From contig JAPXFQ010000189.1 of NCBI GenBank assembly GCA_028564705.1, positions 620,001 to 684,000 of the forward strand: a DNA stretch of 64,000 bases. Reading direction: 5' to 3'. The translations under genes and the position numbers were made by a program. The stretch is from Apricaphanius iberus (lineage: Eukaryota; Chordata; Actinopteri; Cyprinodontiformes; Aphaniidae). How positions within the stretch are numbered: position 1 is the first letter of the stretch; the number at the start of each line of letters is the position of its first letter. Below, piece by piece: positions 11,467 through 23,160 of the stretch. The notes beneath the pieces are model-generated. The model was given only the letters and a program-made list of their open reading frames with translations. It searched no databases and was not told the origin of the DNA.

Positions 11467-14394
11467 TATCCCAGAAGTGGAAAGCTGTAAAATAGCTTGA
11501 TATAGTCCCTTTAAAGGTGCTAGCATAAAAACAAGCTTGCCTATATTGAAGGTCTAATATTTGCTCGAAAAAATTACATTTAATAAAGTAGGATCCACAG
11601 ATGACCAATAGTATATTAAATGGCATTGCACATATGTGTTTCAGCTTCCTTAGCTGCATTTTTCTTTGAAAATTTTAGAGGTGCTTGACGGAAAATATGT
11701 TAAGAGGAAGATTTTCCACAAATAATTCAGAGTCACGTTCCACATAAAAATCCACAAATACTGTACTGCGAATAGGTGATGGTTTAACGTATAGAGTCTG
11801 AGTTCTTCTTTTTGTTTTGAATTACTGAAGCAAAATAACTTTTCCAAAATGCTTTAATTCATTTAAATACACCTGTATGGGTAGTTGGAAGCCTCCACTG
11901 ACTGGTTAGAAGAATATAATCCTGTCATTAGATATGCATTAGAGCCAGAATTTTGAACAGAGTTACAGTAAATCATCTCAATGCACTCCAAAGTGCTGCC
12001 CTAAACTATTTGAAACTATAGCTTTGTACTTTTGCTTCGCTGTTGACTATCTATCTATGACTCCTGATGGTTGGTCAGAGACCAACAGCACTCAAACCAG
12101 GTGGATAGTGAGCTGACAGGTTGCTAGAAAACTGCCAACCTGTTCCGCTCATTTTCCTCAAGCTGCTTTCTCTGAATATCATGAAGTCTCTTCCATGACT
12201 TGCTGCTCTTTCAAGGTTGAACTCGTTTATCACGGAGATTTGACAAATGAGGTTGTGATGGATCGAGTCGAATAAGTTGGATGCTTCAAAAACAGGGTTT
12301 TTTATTATTTCCCTGAAAAAGTATATAAAAATAACTTGAGCTCATAAAATAACTCATAAAAATAAACAAAATGGAACTCCAGCAAGCTAACATCTCAAAC
12401 ATTTCTAAATACAGTCAAACTAACTAATCAGTACAGTTGGGTGGTTAATGAAACTAACCATCCTAACACCAAAATATAAATGGGTAAATTTAAACGTAAA
12501 TCTATCAACAAATCACAAAGATATCAACTAAATTAAATCATTTAACCGCCTATTCCTGGAGCAGTTTCCTTGGCACAATTATCTCCTCTGTTTAGCTGAT
12601 TTGAGCTCTTAAACATTGTTTGACAGTTCAAGCTCTCCCAGGAAGCAGGAAGGGAAGCAACTCTGAGTACCAGTAAGAGAAAACGAATTATTTAACTCGA
12701 ACATAAAGAAATTATTGATGGACAGTTAGAAATAATATATATCAACCAAATAACAAAACCTAAAGAAATTGTATGAAATATAATTTTAAGGACTGGAATA
12801 TAAAAGGTGCATGAGAGTTACTAACAGTTAATGTTTTATGGACATGGATATAGCCATCAGAGATCTTTAAAAAAAGATTAAAAACTTCAGAAAAGTAATA
12901 AAAGTTCTGATCAGAACCTCTTTCTGAGGGAATAAAATGACAGAATCCGTCAGATCAGCAAGTGGATTACAGTCCTGGACTTTTTACAGTGGCTCATGAG
13001 ACCTCTATTTTTAGCAGCTTAATTATATGCAACAGTATACCTTAAATGCTTGTTTGTTGCTTAGCCCCACACTCTGCCCTCTGTCTCTATATAACCAAAG
13101 GCTGCTGAATCTATAACAGTCACACACAACTACAAGTTGGCCTATGAATACCCTTCAGAGAACCAAGTTCTAGATTTAGACTGGCCTTTGAGAATTAAGA
13201 CAAAACAAATCCCACTCCCCTACAGGCTTTTATCCTACCGAACCTTCTGAACCCCACAGCGATCAAGGAAACTTCCTGGAAGATATGCCCATATGCAGGG
13301 CTGCTGTAGACAGGAGGTTTTGGCACAGACATGTGAACTCTTAGAAATGATATTAAACCCCGACACAGGTCAGGAAGAGTTCCCACTTCTCAACACCTGT
13401 CTACACTATTCCATTACATCAATGAGAGGTAACAGCAGATGAAGTGATCGGTCTGCCGTGGAAAAACTGGACCATGGAGTAATATATATCTGATTACTTT
13501 ATTTTTTCTTATTATTATTTTTCAAAATCACAACTTTTAATTTATTTACAGAATGACGGGAGAGTTAAGAGGTAATGCCTGGAATACCACACAGACTTAC
13601 AAAAGTCAGACCAGTACTGTCTTCTTCATGGTTGCCATGCTGAAAAGAAACACTGAACAAGCAAATTACAGATTGACTACACTTCCAGCTACGTTGCTAG
13701 GCAACCCTGACATCATTGAACAATTTCTACACAAAGTGCAGGTCAATTACACTGTAATTTGTGCACATAAGGAAAGAAAACGGCCAAGAAAGTCACGTTT
13801 CCGAACAGCATATCAAGAAAAATGGACAAGTCTTTAGAGACTTAAAAAGAGGGATGAGTTTCTATGAGGAGTAAATTTACCTCATTAAAAAAAACATGTT
13901 TTTGCCTCTGCATCCTATATTGTTACTCTGCACACTATTTTAAGGGAGTCATAGTTAAATATGACAAATTAATAAGACATTCTAGTTTGTACAGACTAAA
14001 AGTGCAACAGAGTGAGCTGTTCAACAACTAAAGAGCACTTTATGTAGAAATATAGAATATTTTTTTGTTTAATGCACTCTATAATACAATCACACAATCA
14101 GAAAGAAATTGAGTAATGCTTCAAAAACACAGGAACATTTAGTATCGCATGCATGTTTTCTCATGCAGTCTACAGAACAGCTTTTGGTAAACTTGCATGT
14201 GAGTATGTTAGGTGTAGAGATATGAACCTTTAAGGCCTTTCCAGAGAAGTAGGCAACTGGTTACCACTTTGATTCAAGGTCTGACTTGCCTGTTCCCATT
14301 CCAACCAATTCCCTTTTCTGTCCAGGGCTGCAGGCTCTTTGAAAGAAGTAGTAGTTTTGAATCTAACAAATAGCACAAATAAGAGAAAATAAAA
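11183..14394. other. Non-coding stretch, nothing recognised apart from a microsatellite
   Basis: AT-rich DNA. It contains the (TA)n tract at 11418-11463. The 94-codon frame at 13553-13837 starts just after a TTTACAG but shows no known domain and lacks a convincing exon end, so it is not called. Confidence 0.45.
11418..11463. repeat. (TA)n microsatellite, about 46 bp
   Basis: Uninterrupted TA dinucleotides. It creates spurious Tyr-Ile reading frames on the minus strand. Confidence 0.97.
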
Positions 14395-14512
14395 ACTGCG
14401 ATGGACTGGCGACCTGTCCAGGGTGTACCCCGCCTCTCGCCCGTTGACAGCTGGAGATTACCCCCACGAGCCCCAAAGGATTAAGCAGTTCAGAAAATGG
14501 ATGGATGGATGG
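14395..14512 (+). mobile_element. Retroposon 3' end with GGAT-repeat tail
   Basis: About 120 bp containing 'gcgatggactggcgacctg' and 'gtaccccgcctctcgccc', ending in 'gaaaatggatggatggatgg'. This is a very common fish retroposon 3' end, normally the last part of a LINE or a SINE sharing its tail. The short terminal (GGAT)n marks the 3' end and plus orientation. The rest of the element is absent. Confidence 0.75.
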
Positions 14513-14519
14513 AAAAACA

Positions 14520-14720
14520 GTGTAGTTTTTTTTTAAGTGATTCTTTCATTTATTAAGGGATAAAACATCTAAACTAACCTGACCTTATATGAAAAGGCAA
14601 TTGCCTCTTAAATCCGATAACTGCTTGTGCCAGCTTTTCCTGCAACCACTGGCATCAAGCGTTTGTGATGACAGGTGATGAGTCTTTCTCATTGCTAGAG
14701 AAAGGAATCTGACCTTAGTT
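14520..14720 (-). mobile_element. Tc1-like relic, 3' end of transposase
   Basis: It shares a terminal block with the relic at 4200-4690: 'ttcatttattaaggga... cctgaccttatatgaaaa' matches 'ttcattaagggaaaaa... cctggccttatgtgaaaa'. The block runs into 'catcaagcgtttgtgatgacagg', the reverse-complement coding of the C-terminal end of a Tc1 transposase. Only the terminal inverted region and a few dozen degraded codons remain, beside the retroposon tail at 14395-14512. Confidence 0.6.
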
Positions 14721-15118
14721 TCGTGCAATCACTGTCTATAGACATTAAGAGGAATTATACAAACTTTGAATTAAAGGAAATAAATGATAAAATGAAGAAT
14801 ATTTTTAATTTTTTTAGAAAGGTAGGTTTCAATAGTGCAAGTATGCTAGAAAAACACAATGTATGAGTTAGCATAGTACAAGTTAGACAGCCATCTGCGA
14901 CTCTATCTTGGAGTAGCCATAACAGTGTTTTCAAGCCTTGACAGCCTGTTTAAAGCCACATCAAAGATCTCAGACAGATTCAAGTCCAAATTTGGATTAG
15001 GCAACCCCAAACCTTCATTTATTTTCCTTTTTTCTGTCTTTTAGGGTTGAACTTGGTAATGTGCCTTTGATCAATGCTTTGCTGCATACCACATACCTTA
15101 AGGGTAGGATTATCTGAT

Positions 15119-15910
15119 CTTATTCTTGTCCTTCAGCTTTTCCCTTCAGGGGTCGTCACAGCGAATCATCTGTCTCCATTTAGTCCTATCCTCTGCATCC
15201 TCTGCCCTCACACCATCTAACATCATGTCCTTCTTCACCACACCCATAAATCAAATTTTTGGTCTTCCTCTCTGTCTCTCGACTGGTGGCTCCATCCTCA
15301 GCATCCTTCTACCAATATAATTGTCGTCTCTCCTCTGAACATGTCCAAACCAGTCTCAGTCTGGCCTCCCTGACTTTATCCCCATAACATCTAACATGAG
15401 CTGTCCCACAGATGTACTCATTACTAATCCTATCCATTCTGGTCACTCCCAAAGAGAATCTCAACATCTTGAGTTCTGCAAACTCCAGTTCTGCTTCCTG
15501 TCTTTTCCTCATTGGTACTGTCTCTAGACTGTAAAACATTGCTGGTCTTGTACGCCATTCCCTTCATTGTTTGCTGAAACCCTTTTATGACACATAACAT
15601 CTGACACTTTACTCCACCCATTAAACCAGCTTGCACACACTTCTTCATCTCTTTTCCACACTCTCTATTGCTTTGGACCATTGAACCAAAGTACTTAAAG
15701 TCCTCTTCTTTCTTCACTTCCACTCCCTGTAACATCACCGTTCCACTTTTGTCTTTCTCATTTACACACATATTCTGTCTTGCTGCGACTAATCTTCATT
15801 CCTCTCTTTTCCATTGCATACCTCCATCTCTGTAGCTTTTCCGCTACCTCTGCCCTGCCCTCACTACAGATCACAATGTCATTTGCAAACACAATAATCC
15901 TTGGAGACTC
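15119..15910 (-). mobile_element. RTE-type LINE fragment (end of reverse transcriptase)
   Basis: Minus-strand frames, with shifts between them, spell the C-terminal region of an RTE-clade reverse-transcriptase protein: CVNEKDKSGTVMLQGVEVKK (15430-15771) and RKRQEAELEFAELKMLRFSL, GVTRMDRISNEYICGTAHV (15309-15539). Degraded coding continues to about 15119, where the element's 3' end ('...aggggtcgtcacagcgaatcatctg' in plus orientation) lies. More upstream coding continues to about 15910, where a hAT element interrupts. A plus-strand copy of the same region lies at 58555-58950. It is dead through frameshifts and 5' loss. Confidence 0.8.
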
Positions 15911-16446
15911 CTGTCTAATAGGGCTGAGCGATTGTTAAATCTGCATGTCTCCTATATAAAAGAGGGACAACGTCTGTCGCATTATTGCCGTTTGGATAGA
16001 AGAAGAAAGATCAGACAACAGTTGTTTGTAAAGTTTGTCAGCTCCCAGTCCGAACAATCGACTCTAACGCTACACATTTATTTCATCAGCTGCTCAAGAA
16101 CCAGACAAAAAATACAGAAAGAGTCAACGAGCAAAAGCTGCAAAAGCAGCATCGACTGGTGGCGTAAGCTCTGATAAACTCTAGACACAGACGATGCAAC
16201 AGGCTTTTAGCTGTATTACACCACAAATGTGTTGCTATCCAACAAAACTGCTTTTAGAGCCGGTGTCGTTTTGTCTAAGATACGCTTTTTTTCTGTTCCA
16301 GCCGCGCTTCGGGTGGCGGAGACCAAGCTCCGCGGTTTGGGTTGTCTGACCATCTTGTTTAGATCCCTGGTCTGAAACATGTTTGGCTACCGTCTTCTTC
16401 CCTGTTTGTTCATGTATTGCAGCAGGGACATGAATGCCATAAGGTA

Positions 16447-17686
16447 CAGACGTGGACAAAATTGTTGGTACCCTTCATTAAATCAAAGAAAAACTCATAA
16501 TGGTCACAGAAATAACTTTAATCTGACAAAAGTAATAATAAATAAAAATTATATAAATGTTGACCAATGAAAGTCAGACATTGCTTTTCATCCATGCTTC
16601 AACGGAATTATTTAAAAAATAAATGCATGAAACAGGCCTGGACAAAAATGATGGTACCCACAACTTAATATTTGGTTGCACAACCTTTTGAGGCAATCAC
16701 TGCAATCAAATGATTCCTGTAACTGTCAATGAGACTTCTGCACCTCTCAGCAGGTATTTTGGCCCACTCCTCATGAGCAAACTGTTCTAGTTGTTTCCGG
16801 TTTGAAGGGCGCCTTTTCCAGACAGCACGTTTCAGCTCCTTCCAAAGATGCTCAATAGGATTGAGATCAGGGCTCATAGAAGGCCAGTGTTTTCCTCTTA
16901 GCCCTTCTTGGGTGTTTTTAGCTGTGTGTTTTGGGTCATTTTCCTGTTGTAAGACCCGTGACCTGCGACTGAGACCATGCTTTCTGACACTGGCCAGCAC
17001 ATTTCTCTCTAGAATCCCCTGATAGTCTTGAGATTTCATTGTACCCTGCACAGATTCAAGACACCCTGTGTCAGATGCAGCAAATCAGCCCCAGAACATA
17101 ACCGAGCCTCCCCCATGTTTCACAGTAGGGACTGTGTTCTTTTCTAGATATGCTTCATTTTTCCGTCTGTGAACATAGAGCTGATGTGCCTTGGCAAAAA
17201 GTAAAATTTTTGTCTCATCTGTCCACAGGACATTCTCCCAGAAGCTTTGTGGCTCGTCAGCATGCAGTTTGGCATACTCCAGTCTGTTTTTTTCTATGAT
17301 TTGTCCTCTGGTTCAAACAGCCAAGGATGTTCAGATCTGACACTGATGTTCCTTGAGCAAAAAGTTCAGCTTGGATCTATTTTGAAGTCTTTCTAGGCTC
17401 TTTTGTTACCATTTGGATTATCCGTCTCTTTGATCTGTCATCAATTTTCCTCCTGCAGCCACGTCCAGGGAGGTTGGCTACAGTCCCATGGATCGTACAT
17501 TACTGAATGACATGTACAGCTGTAGTCACAGAAACATGGATGAAAAGCAATGTCTGACTTTCATTGGTCAACATTTATATAATTTTTATTTATTATTTTA
17601 CTTTTGTCAGATTAAAGTTATTTCTGTGACCATTATGAGTTTTTCTTTTATTTAATGAAGGGTACCAACAATTTTGTCCACGTCTG
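16447..17686 (-). mobile_element. Tc1-like element nested in the hAT
   Basis: The inverted termini CAGACGTGGACAAAATTG (16447) and CAATTTTGTCCACGTCTG (ending 17686) are perfect and continue for roughly 150 bp as near-identical inverted repeats. For example, the block around 16500-16600 matches 17535-17640 inverted. TA duplications flank it at 16445-16446 and 17687-17688. The transposase is coded on the minus strand and is broken. Order of events: hAT insertion first, Tc1 into it later. The good match between the inverted repeats suggests a moderate age. Confidence 0.93.
16665..17500 (-). pseudogene. Tc1 transposase relic (inactive DD34E)
   Basis: Read from the minus strand with gaps and stops. 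About 17490-17400 gives TVANLPGRGCRRKIDDRSK (DNA-binding linker). About 17235-17160 gives VLWTDETKILLFAKAHQLYV with the first catalytic Asp. About 17105 gives KHGGGSVMFWG followed by a TGA. The open piece 16665-17051 then gives VLQQENDPKHTAKNTQ and [15 protein letters not shown], ending ASKGCATKY. Two lesions are informative. The second catalytic Asp is Glu (QQEND in place of the usual QQDND), and only 29 residues separate it from the Glu, so five codons were lost near KHWPSM. The N-terminus is incomplete. Confidence 0.88.
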
Positions 17687-17810
17687 TACATCTTGATGCA
17701 ATATACTGCTGTAAAACCCTAACCGTGGCTTAAACGATAGACATTTACATAAAACGCTAGACATTTTATATCGTCCTGACAAAAATATTTTGTCATATCG
17801 CCCAGCCCTA

Positions 17811-19416
17811 CTGTCTATTTTCCGGACTATCTTTTACCCATGCTTTGAACCCTGCGGCTTTTAAAATGGTGATTTATGTATGGATTTTTTGGCTAACGGC
17901 CACTAGAGGACCTCCTCAATCTATAGATTGTACAGGTTACGTTTACCTTAAGCAGCTATGTGAAGTCTGAAATTTTTTTGTTTGCGAGGGCCCCCTCAGG
18001 CCAAAGGGGTAACTGCAGCCTGAATGGTAAGCCCGTGCAGGCTCAGACATGCTGTGTATTAGGGCTGGGTATATTTAGTTTGAAGCAAAATATTTAGTTA
18101 GAAAGCTAAATATTTAACTAAGAGTTAAATATTTAGCAAATATGCACATTTACTTGCAGTTAAGCGGAAGTGGACCACCAAAATAAAGCCAGGTATTGCC
18201 TCTATATAAACCTTTTGTTAGGTTGAACATTGTCACTCATGTCACCTCTTTATCATTGTTTATTTTCCTTTTGGCATGCACAACATTTCAGCCCAAACCG
18301 GAAACAAAAAAAGAGTTTGAATCTGAATACAGATAATAATTGATGGATTTATGGGAATAGTGATTACATATAGAGTTTATATAAACATTCACAAAACCAA
18401 GTGTTTATTTAAAAATATTTTTCTTGAACAGCAAATCTCCAAGTGATCCATATTTCTTTTTCTCAATCATAGCTTACCTTGTCCATAGCCCCTAAAACTT
18501 AATGACTAAGCTCCAGTAAAAACTAATACCAGAACCCTAAACGTTATCATGCATATGCTACAAAAAAGGTGCCAAATTATTTACTTTGGCTAAATAAAAA
18601 CCTCCTCAGTTACTGGGACTTCAAAAGAAAACATGCAAGCATACTTGTAAGGTATGTAATCTATTTATAATTTCAATATAAATTGAATAAATAATAGCGA
18701 AACTTAGGTGTTTAAAAAACTCATTGACTAAGGTGCATTTGAAATATAAATGACAGGAAGCTCTTCTACTAAGAAAGGTTCCCTAAGAGATGCATGACTC
18801 ACCTGAATGGATCAGTGGAATATAAATGTGCAGGACTGAGAGGCGCACACCAACACAATGACTGTGTTCAAACACCCTGACCCCTGTAATAACATACTTT
18901 GAGAAAATAAAAATAAAACATAGCAGTTTTGCTATGCAGAAGCCCACAGCATGAGTTGACCCTTCGTGTCACTAGACAAGGTCATGTGCAAAATGTTGTA
19001 ATAATATAATGCAGTGATTCACAGTGTTAGGTAAGTGAGTGGGAGCTGTTTAGACTGTGAATATTTTTAGACTCTGCTTCCCTTGAAGTGGTACTGGCAG
19101 TATGGGGTAGTGACGGTCCACATGTACTTGATGTTGAACGAGACGTTAAACGAGTGTGTAGACAGATGGAGGAAACCATTAACGAAATGTTGGACAGGTG
19201 TTACAGTGGCTGTGATGTTGCATTTTATTCAGGGTTGATTAGGGATTGGACATAAATCTAAAGGATGAAAAAGTATTGATGATGATAATGTATTTGGTCC
19301 TAGCCTTCCTCACGTTTTATTACAGCCCTGGTCGCATTCACACCAGCCCTCTTTAGTCTACTTTAATCTAATTCAAACTGATTTGCTCAGAAAGTTCAGT
19401 TCATTTAAGGGAGGTG

Positions 19417-19419
<3 letters not shown>
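17811..19419. other. Non-coding stretch with faint transposon relics
   Basis: 'ttttccggactatc... ccctgcggcttttaaaat' (about 17818-17870) resembles a common fish MITE with GCGGCTTAT repeats. 'tattagggctgggtata' at about 18058 looks like a lone hAT-type end followed by repeated AAATATTTA palindromes (18080-18140), with no matching second end found. No gene seen. Confidence 0.4.

Positions 19420-19485
<66 letters not shown>
19420..19485. repeat. (TA)n microsatellite, about 65 bp
   Basis: Uninterrupted TA repeat. Likely length-polymorphic. Confidence 0.97.
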
Positions 19486-19486
<1 letters not shown>

Positions 19487-21489
19487 AAAACACACGCAGT
19501 AAGGGAGACAAGGAACAGCTGGAGACAATTAAGGACACAGGGAAAAACAAAGACAGGGACAGAGATCACATTGAGACAAAATTTAGTTGAAAAGGTCTTG
19601 AATGTCCAGTTGTAAATTTCATACCAGTTCCCGTTTCTCAAAAGTATGCGTCATGCACAATAATATACTGTAACTTGTTCCACAGTCTCTTCTTCAAGAC
19701 AAAAGTCAAATTTTTCTGCAGCACGCATCCCATATTTAACAAACTGTTTATGTCTCTGTTTAAATTATATGAACAAATCCTAATTTAAGAGTAAGTATTT
19801 CCTTGTTACAGATAAAATCCAAAGTAATGGTTGTATTTTCAATAAAAAAATTAAAAAGAAGTACCCTCAACTTAATGATTCTGAATCTGCCTGCAAAATA
19901 TTTGGAAATCTCTGGTGTAAACAGAGATTTAATGTTGAACGATGAAAAAAAAATAAGTAAGTAATTTTCAGCATAGAAATTGGAAATAATCCTCCCCAAA
20001 AAATTATTTCAACCAAAGTGCACGGGAACGGTTACTGATTCAGTCTTCTGCTCTCTGTCTACATGAACTGCATAAATTATATGCAATATTAGGACTGTGC
20101 CACATGCAATAATGGGGAGTGGCAATAAAATTGAGTCGCTGAATAAATTCAGTCAGCATCAGAAATGCAAAATAATAGAATAGCAAACATTTAAAACAAA
20201 AATATCAAAATCAGAGATAAGAATAATAATCTAAAGTATTATTTAACAGTATTGTCTTTAAAGTCTAAAAAATCAGCTTAAGGTAATGTTATTAAAACTT
20301 GCTTAGCCCTAAAATCTTTTTGAATATGTCATTTTATGTTTTCATGGTTTCGTTGATTAAATCATATAGTCTTTTGAATAATCTTTTAATTTTTGTGCTC
20401 CCTTTGTAAAGCTCTTTGTGATTTTTATTTGTGAAAAGAGCTATATAAATAAAATTTACTTACATAAATGTTATTTACAGGGATTCATGACAGAATTTTT
20501 ATCATTAAATTAAATCATTCAGCAATAGCAGATTATTTTTACAGCTGACTAAAAAAAAATACTAATAGAGATCAATTGAAACATAAGTAACACAAGAAGT
20601 GAAATAACTCTAGGTGAAGTTAAAGACAAAACAGATGCGTTTCTGAGGTGGTTTGACAGGACTTGTACGTACACACACAAAAACACGACCAGCCCCCACA
20701 CCTCCTTGTAGCAAGAGATTAGCCCCAATCTTAAACAAAGAGGCAGAGCAGGTTTCTGACTTGCCAGCTCTTTAATTAGATTGGCTAGTACATATCTGAG
20801 GAGACATACAGAGATCCGTGTACCAGAACCCTTGATGACATTGCATTGACTTACAATTGTTGCATCATAAATTAACAATATAAGTAGTGTCATCTTCCTA
20901 CCCCACAATAAATCTGGTTCAATAGATGTACTTTCACACAAACACTGTTTGAACAACGTAAAATAACGCACACACAGGCACACATACAACACACGTACTG
21001 GGTGTCTTCATGAGAGTTGTGCATCTGTCTTTTGTGGCTCACAGGGAACCAGTGGTACAGACAGATAGGAGGAGTTGCAGCCAATCAACTGTCACCGTCA
21101 CTGATGTGTTTGGAGGCTGCCGCATACAAGACAGCTCTGCATGCCACCCCTTGGCAAAGTGCAGTACATTGTTGTCTAACAGACCCTGTGAGACTTAAAA
21201 CCAGAGTTAAATCAAATCCAATGCTATTATTAATACCCATTTTTAAAGGTCTTATCCTGAGGAATTTATATTCAGTATACAACATTTCAGTGGTATAGGA
21301 AAATACTAAATAATACAAATAAAAAAATGAAGTTTGATCATAAAACAATATTTTATTAATGTGTTGGTGTACTGTATGTTACAGATTAAGGTAAAGAGCT
21401 GACCAGAAGTCAAATAAATCCACTGCTGCTGATCCCATCTGTTTAGCTGACAGCTGTCATGTAATAATCACTAACTTCAATGTGTCATA
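19486..21489. other. Non-coding stretch with one LINE tail
   Basis: A plus-strand LINE-type 3' tail lies at about 20400-20465 ('tttgtaaagctctttgtgat' through 'agctatataaataaaattta'). Other sequence at about 20640-20880 is complex and non-repetitive but has no coding sense. The minus-strand frame 20549-20992 has no known domain. Confidence 0.45.
20400..20465 (+). mobile_element. LINE 3' tail fragment
   Basis: It matches the conserved 3' end 'tgtaaagc.ctttg... gaaaag.gctatataaataaa' shared by fish L2-type LINEs, as also seen at 5668-5720. Nothing of the body remains upstream. Confidence 0.65.
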
Positions 21490-21720
21490 TATGTGTCTTT
21501 GTGATAGACCAACATAAACTACAAAAACAAATAGATGTATAGCCGTCAAACTTCTTGACAAATGAAAGTCTAACAAATGTGGCATGCATTTGTATTCAGA
21601 CCACTGATTTTAGAGTCTGCTTGTTGCAAATGCAGCAGCAAGCCGTTTTGGGTCCCTTTCTATCAGCTTGGCAGACCTAAAGGGGAGCTTAACTCACACC
21701 CTTCTACTTCTGGGCCATAG
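21490..21720 (-). mobile_element. Tc1-like relic, terminal part
   Basis: The sequence 'tgtgatagaccaacataaac', then 'tgtggcatgcatttgtattcag' and 'tttctatcagcttggcagac', has the order of the end of the same Tc1 family as 6425-7320, with the transposase C-terminus reading on the minus strand. Very degraded. Assigned by motif memory. Confidence 0.55.
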
Positions 21721-22136
21721 GTCACCAACTGCAAAAAGAAAAAAGAAAAAGAAAGTTACTTGCTAAAAGGTTACTTTAGCTTTTGTGTAAAAGTCTTTAG
21801 CAAGCTACAACTGCTGAAAAAAAGGAGACAAATGGTTGTTGTCTCCAGGAAAATGTATGGAGCATTTAATGTAGAGAAAACCACTATAAATCTGACCTTG
21901 TGGAAAGTGGCAGCTATGCTGTGGAAGAAAACGTTGGTGGAGTGAGAGCCAGTATGTGTGAGAAGCTCTGTAAGGTGTCGGTGAGTGTTTTACCTGCTAC
22001 TAGTGCTACCTAGCATTGGCTCCTCGACATCATATATGTGACTTCTGATTTGTAAGCATTTTAATTGCAAAGTTTTACAATCAACTTAATACCAAATCAC
22101 TTGACAAACAAAGTCAAAATACACATCTTCAGTTAT

Positions 22137-23007
22137 TAGGGGTGCAACGGTACTGGTAGCCCACAGTACGGTCCGTACCTCGGTACTTGGGCCACGGTCC
22201 ACGGTACAGTTCGGTACATGTTTTGTGCAGAAAGAGACTGCTTTTTTTGATCCCAAAACATATAGGCTATTTAATTTTTTGGGGAACAAAAGCAGAATGT
22301 CACGGTTAACTTAATCCGACCATAGTTACAGGTTTGGGCATACAACATAAACGAGATGTACATCTCTCTGGGATTATGGTTCACACACAGGGCCGCAGTA
22401 ACAGAATGTTTTCTGTATTTTACCGGTTCTTTAAACGAGAGCGCATCTGACCACACTGACACAGTTGGCGGTTAAATATTCTTCGTGAGCCCGGTGCTCA
22501 AAGGGCATTTGTGTGTGCATCAATGAATGGAGCACAGCACATGTCGTCTTTGCTCCGCGCTCCGGCGCACCGCAAAAAGGAGATTAACAAAGCGCAACCC
22601 GGCGCCCCTGAATGCTGGAGCCCGCCCGGGCAGAAAGCGCTCAAGTCGGGGAGAAATAGTAGCGCCTCACACCAGGGCTGATTTCCGAAAAAAGCGCAAC
22701 CGACCCGTGGACATTTTTTTGCTCCTCACGGTGCTCCTCACGGTGCTCCTCACGACCTCCTCTCCACGCATTGTGGAGAGGAGGTCGTGTCTCTATGCCA
22801 AACAGCTGCTGAAGCGGGGAACAGCGAGCTGGTTGTTGCACCTGTGTCTGGGAGCGCGGCACAGTTTGGTAAAGTCGGGCCGGCAGTAACTAATTACCAG
22901 CACAAAATCAATGGCATGACCGAAGTCCCGCGGTAGAGGAGGACGGATTGTCCCGTGCAGGGCTTACCGAACGGTCCGGTACTTTACCCTGTCCCGTTGC
23001 ATCCCTA
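22137..23007. mobile_element. Non-autonomous hAT element, GC-rich
   Basis: The ends TAGGGGTGCAACGG (22137) and CCGTTGCATCCCTA (ending 23007) are inverted repeats with one mismatch. The flanks TCAGTTAT (22129-22136) and TTAGTTAT (23008-23015) match at 7 of 8 bases, fitting a hAT duplication. Subterminal 'cggtac' motifs cluster at the left end and recur near 22975. The interior is unusually CpG-rich and holds a 12-bp unit repeated three times (22721-22754) running into a perfect hairpin. No transposase. The 120-codon Arg-rich frame at 22527-22889 is a by-product of GC content. Confidence 0.85.
22751..22789. repeat. Perfect 16-bp hairpin inside the hAT
   Basis: CACGACCTCCTCTCCA (22751-22766), a 7-base loop, then the exact reverse complement (22774-22789). 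It follows three tandem copies of 'gctcctcacggt'. Confidence 0.95.
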
Positions 23008-23160
23008 TTAGTTATTTAAATTGGGGTACATCATATGTGTGATTCAGGGCATAAAACAAAGTTGACCAAAAACTAACTTTCATCATTCCATTGACTTCCA
23101 TTCCTTTTTTTTTTCGGCTAGAGGACCCATGGTCCAACAGGAAGGGGAGGAGAATTAACA

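Larger units (their letters stand above)
15919..17810. mobile_element. hAT element carrying a nested Tc1
   Basis: The left end TAGGGCTGAGCGAT at 15919 and right end ATCGCCCAGCCCTA at 17810 are near-perfect inverted repeats. The flanks CTGTCTAA (15911-15918) and CTGTCTAT (17811-17818) match at 7 of 8 bases, fitting a hAT target duplication with one later mutation. The hAT sequence itself is about 650 bp (15919-16446 plus 17687-17810), split by a complete Tc1-like insertion. No hAT transposase is visible. The left half abuts the RTE fragment and the right flank starts a different old repeat, so the hAT landed at or near their junction. Confidence 0.85.

Noticed and set aside
11308..11659. Overlapping minus frames with Tyr-Ile repeats (also at 19405, 39275 and 44809)
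   Set aside because: Direct translations of (TA)n microsatellites.
13553..13837. 94-codon frame starting after TTTACAG
   Set aside because: No recognisable domain, no convincing donor, and a stop-rich context. An exon cannot be supported.
18056..18140. hAT-like terminus 'tattagggctgggtata' with AAATATTTA palindromes
   Set aside because: No matching second end or 8-bp duplication was found, so an element cannot be delimited.
22527..22889. 120-codon Arg-rich open frame
   Set aside because: It lies wholly inside a hAT element, is driven by GC content, and has an overlapping open frame on the other strand. No domain.
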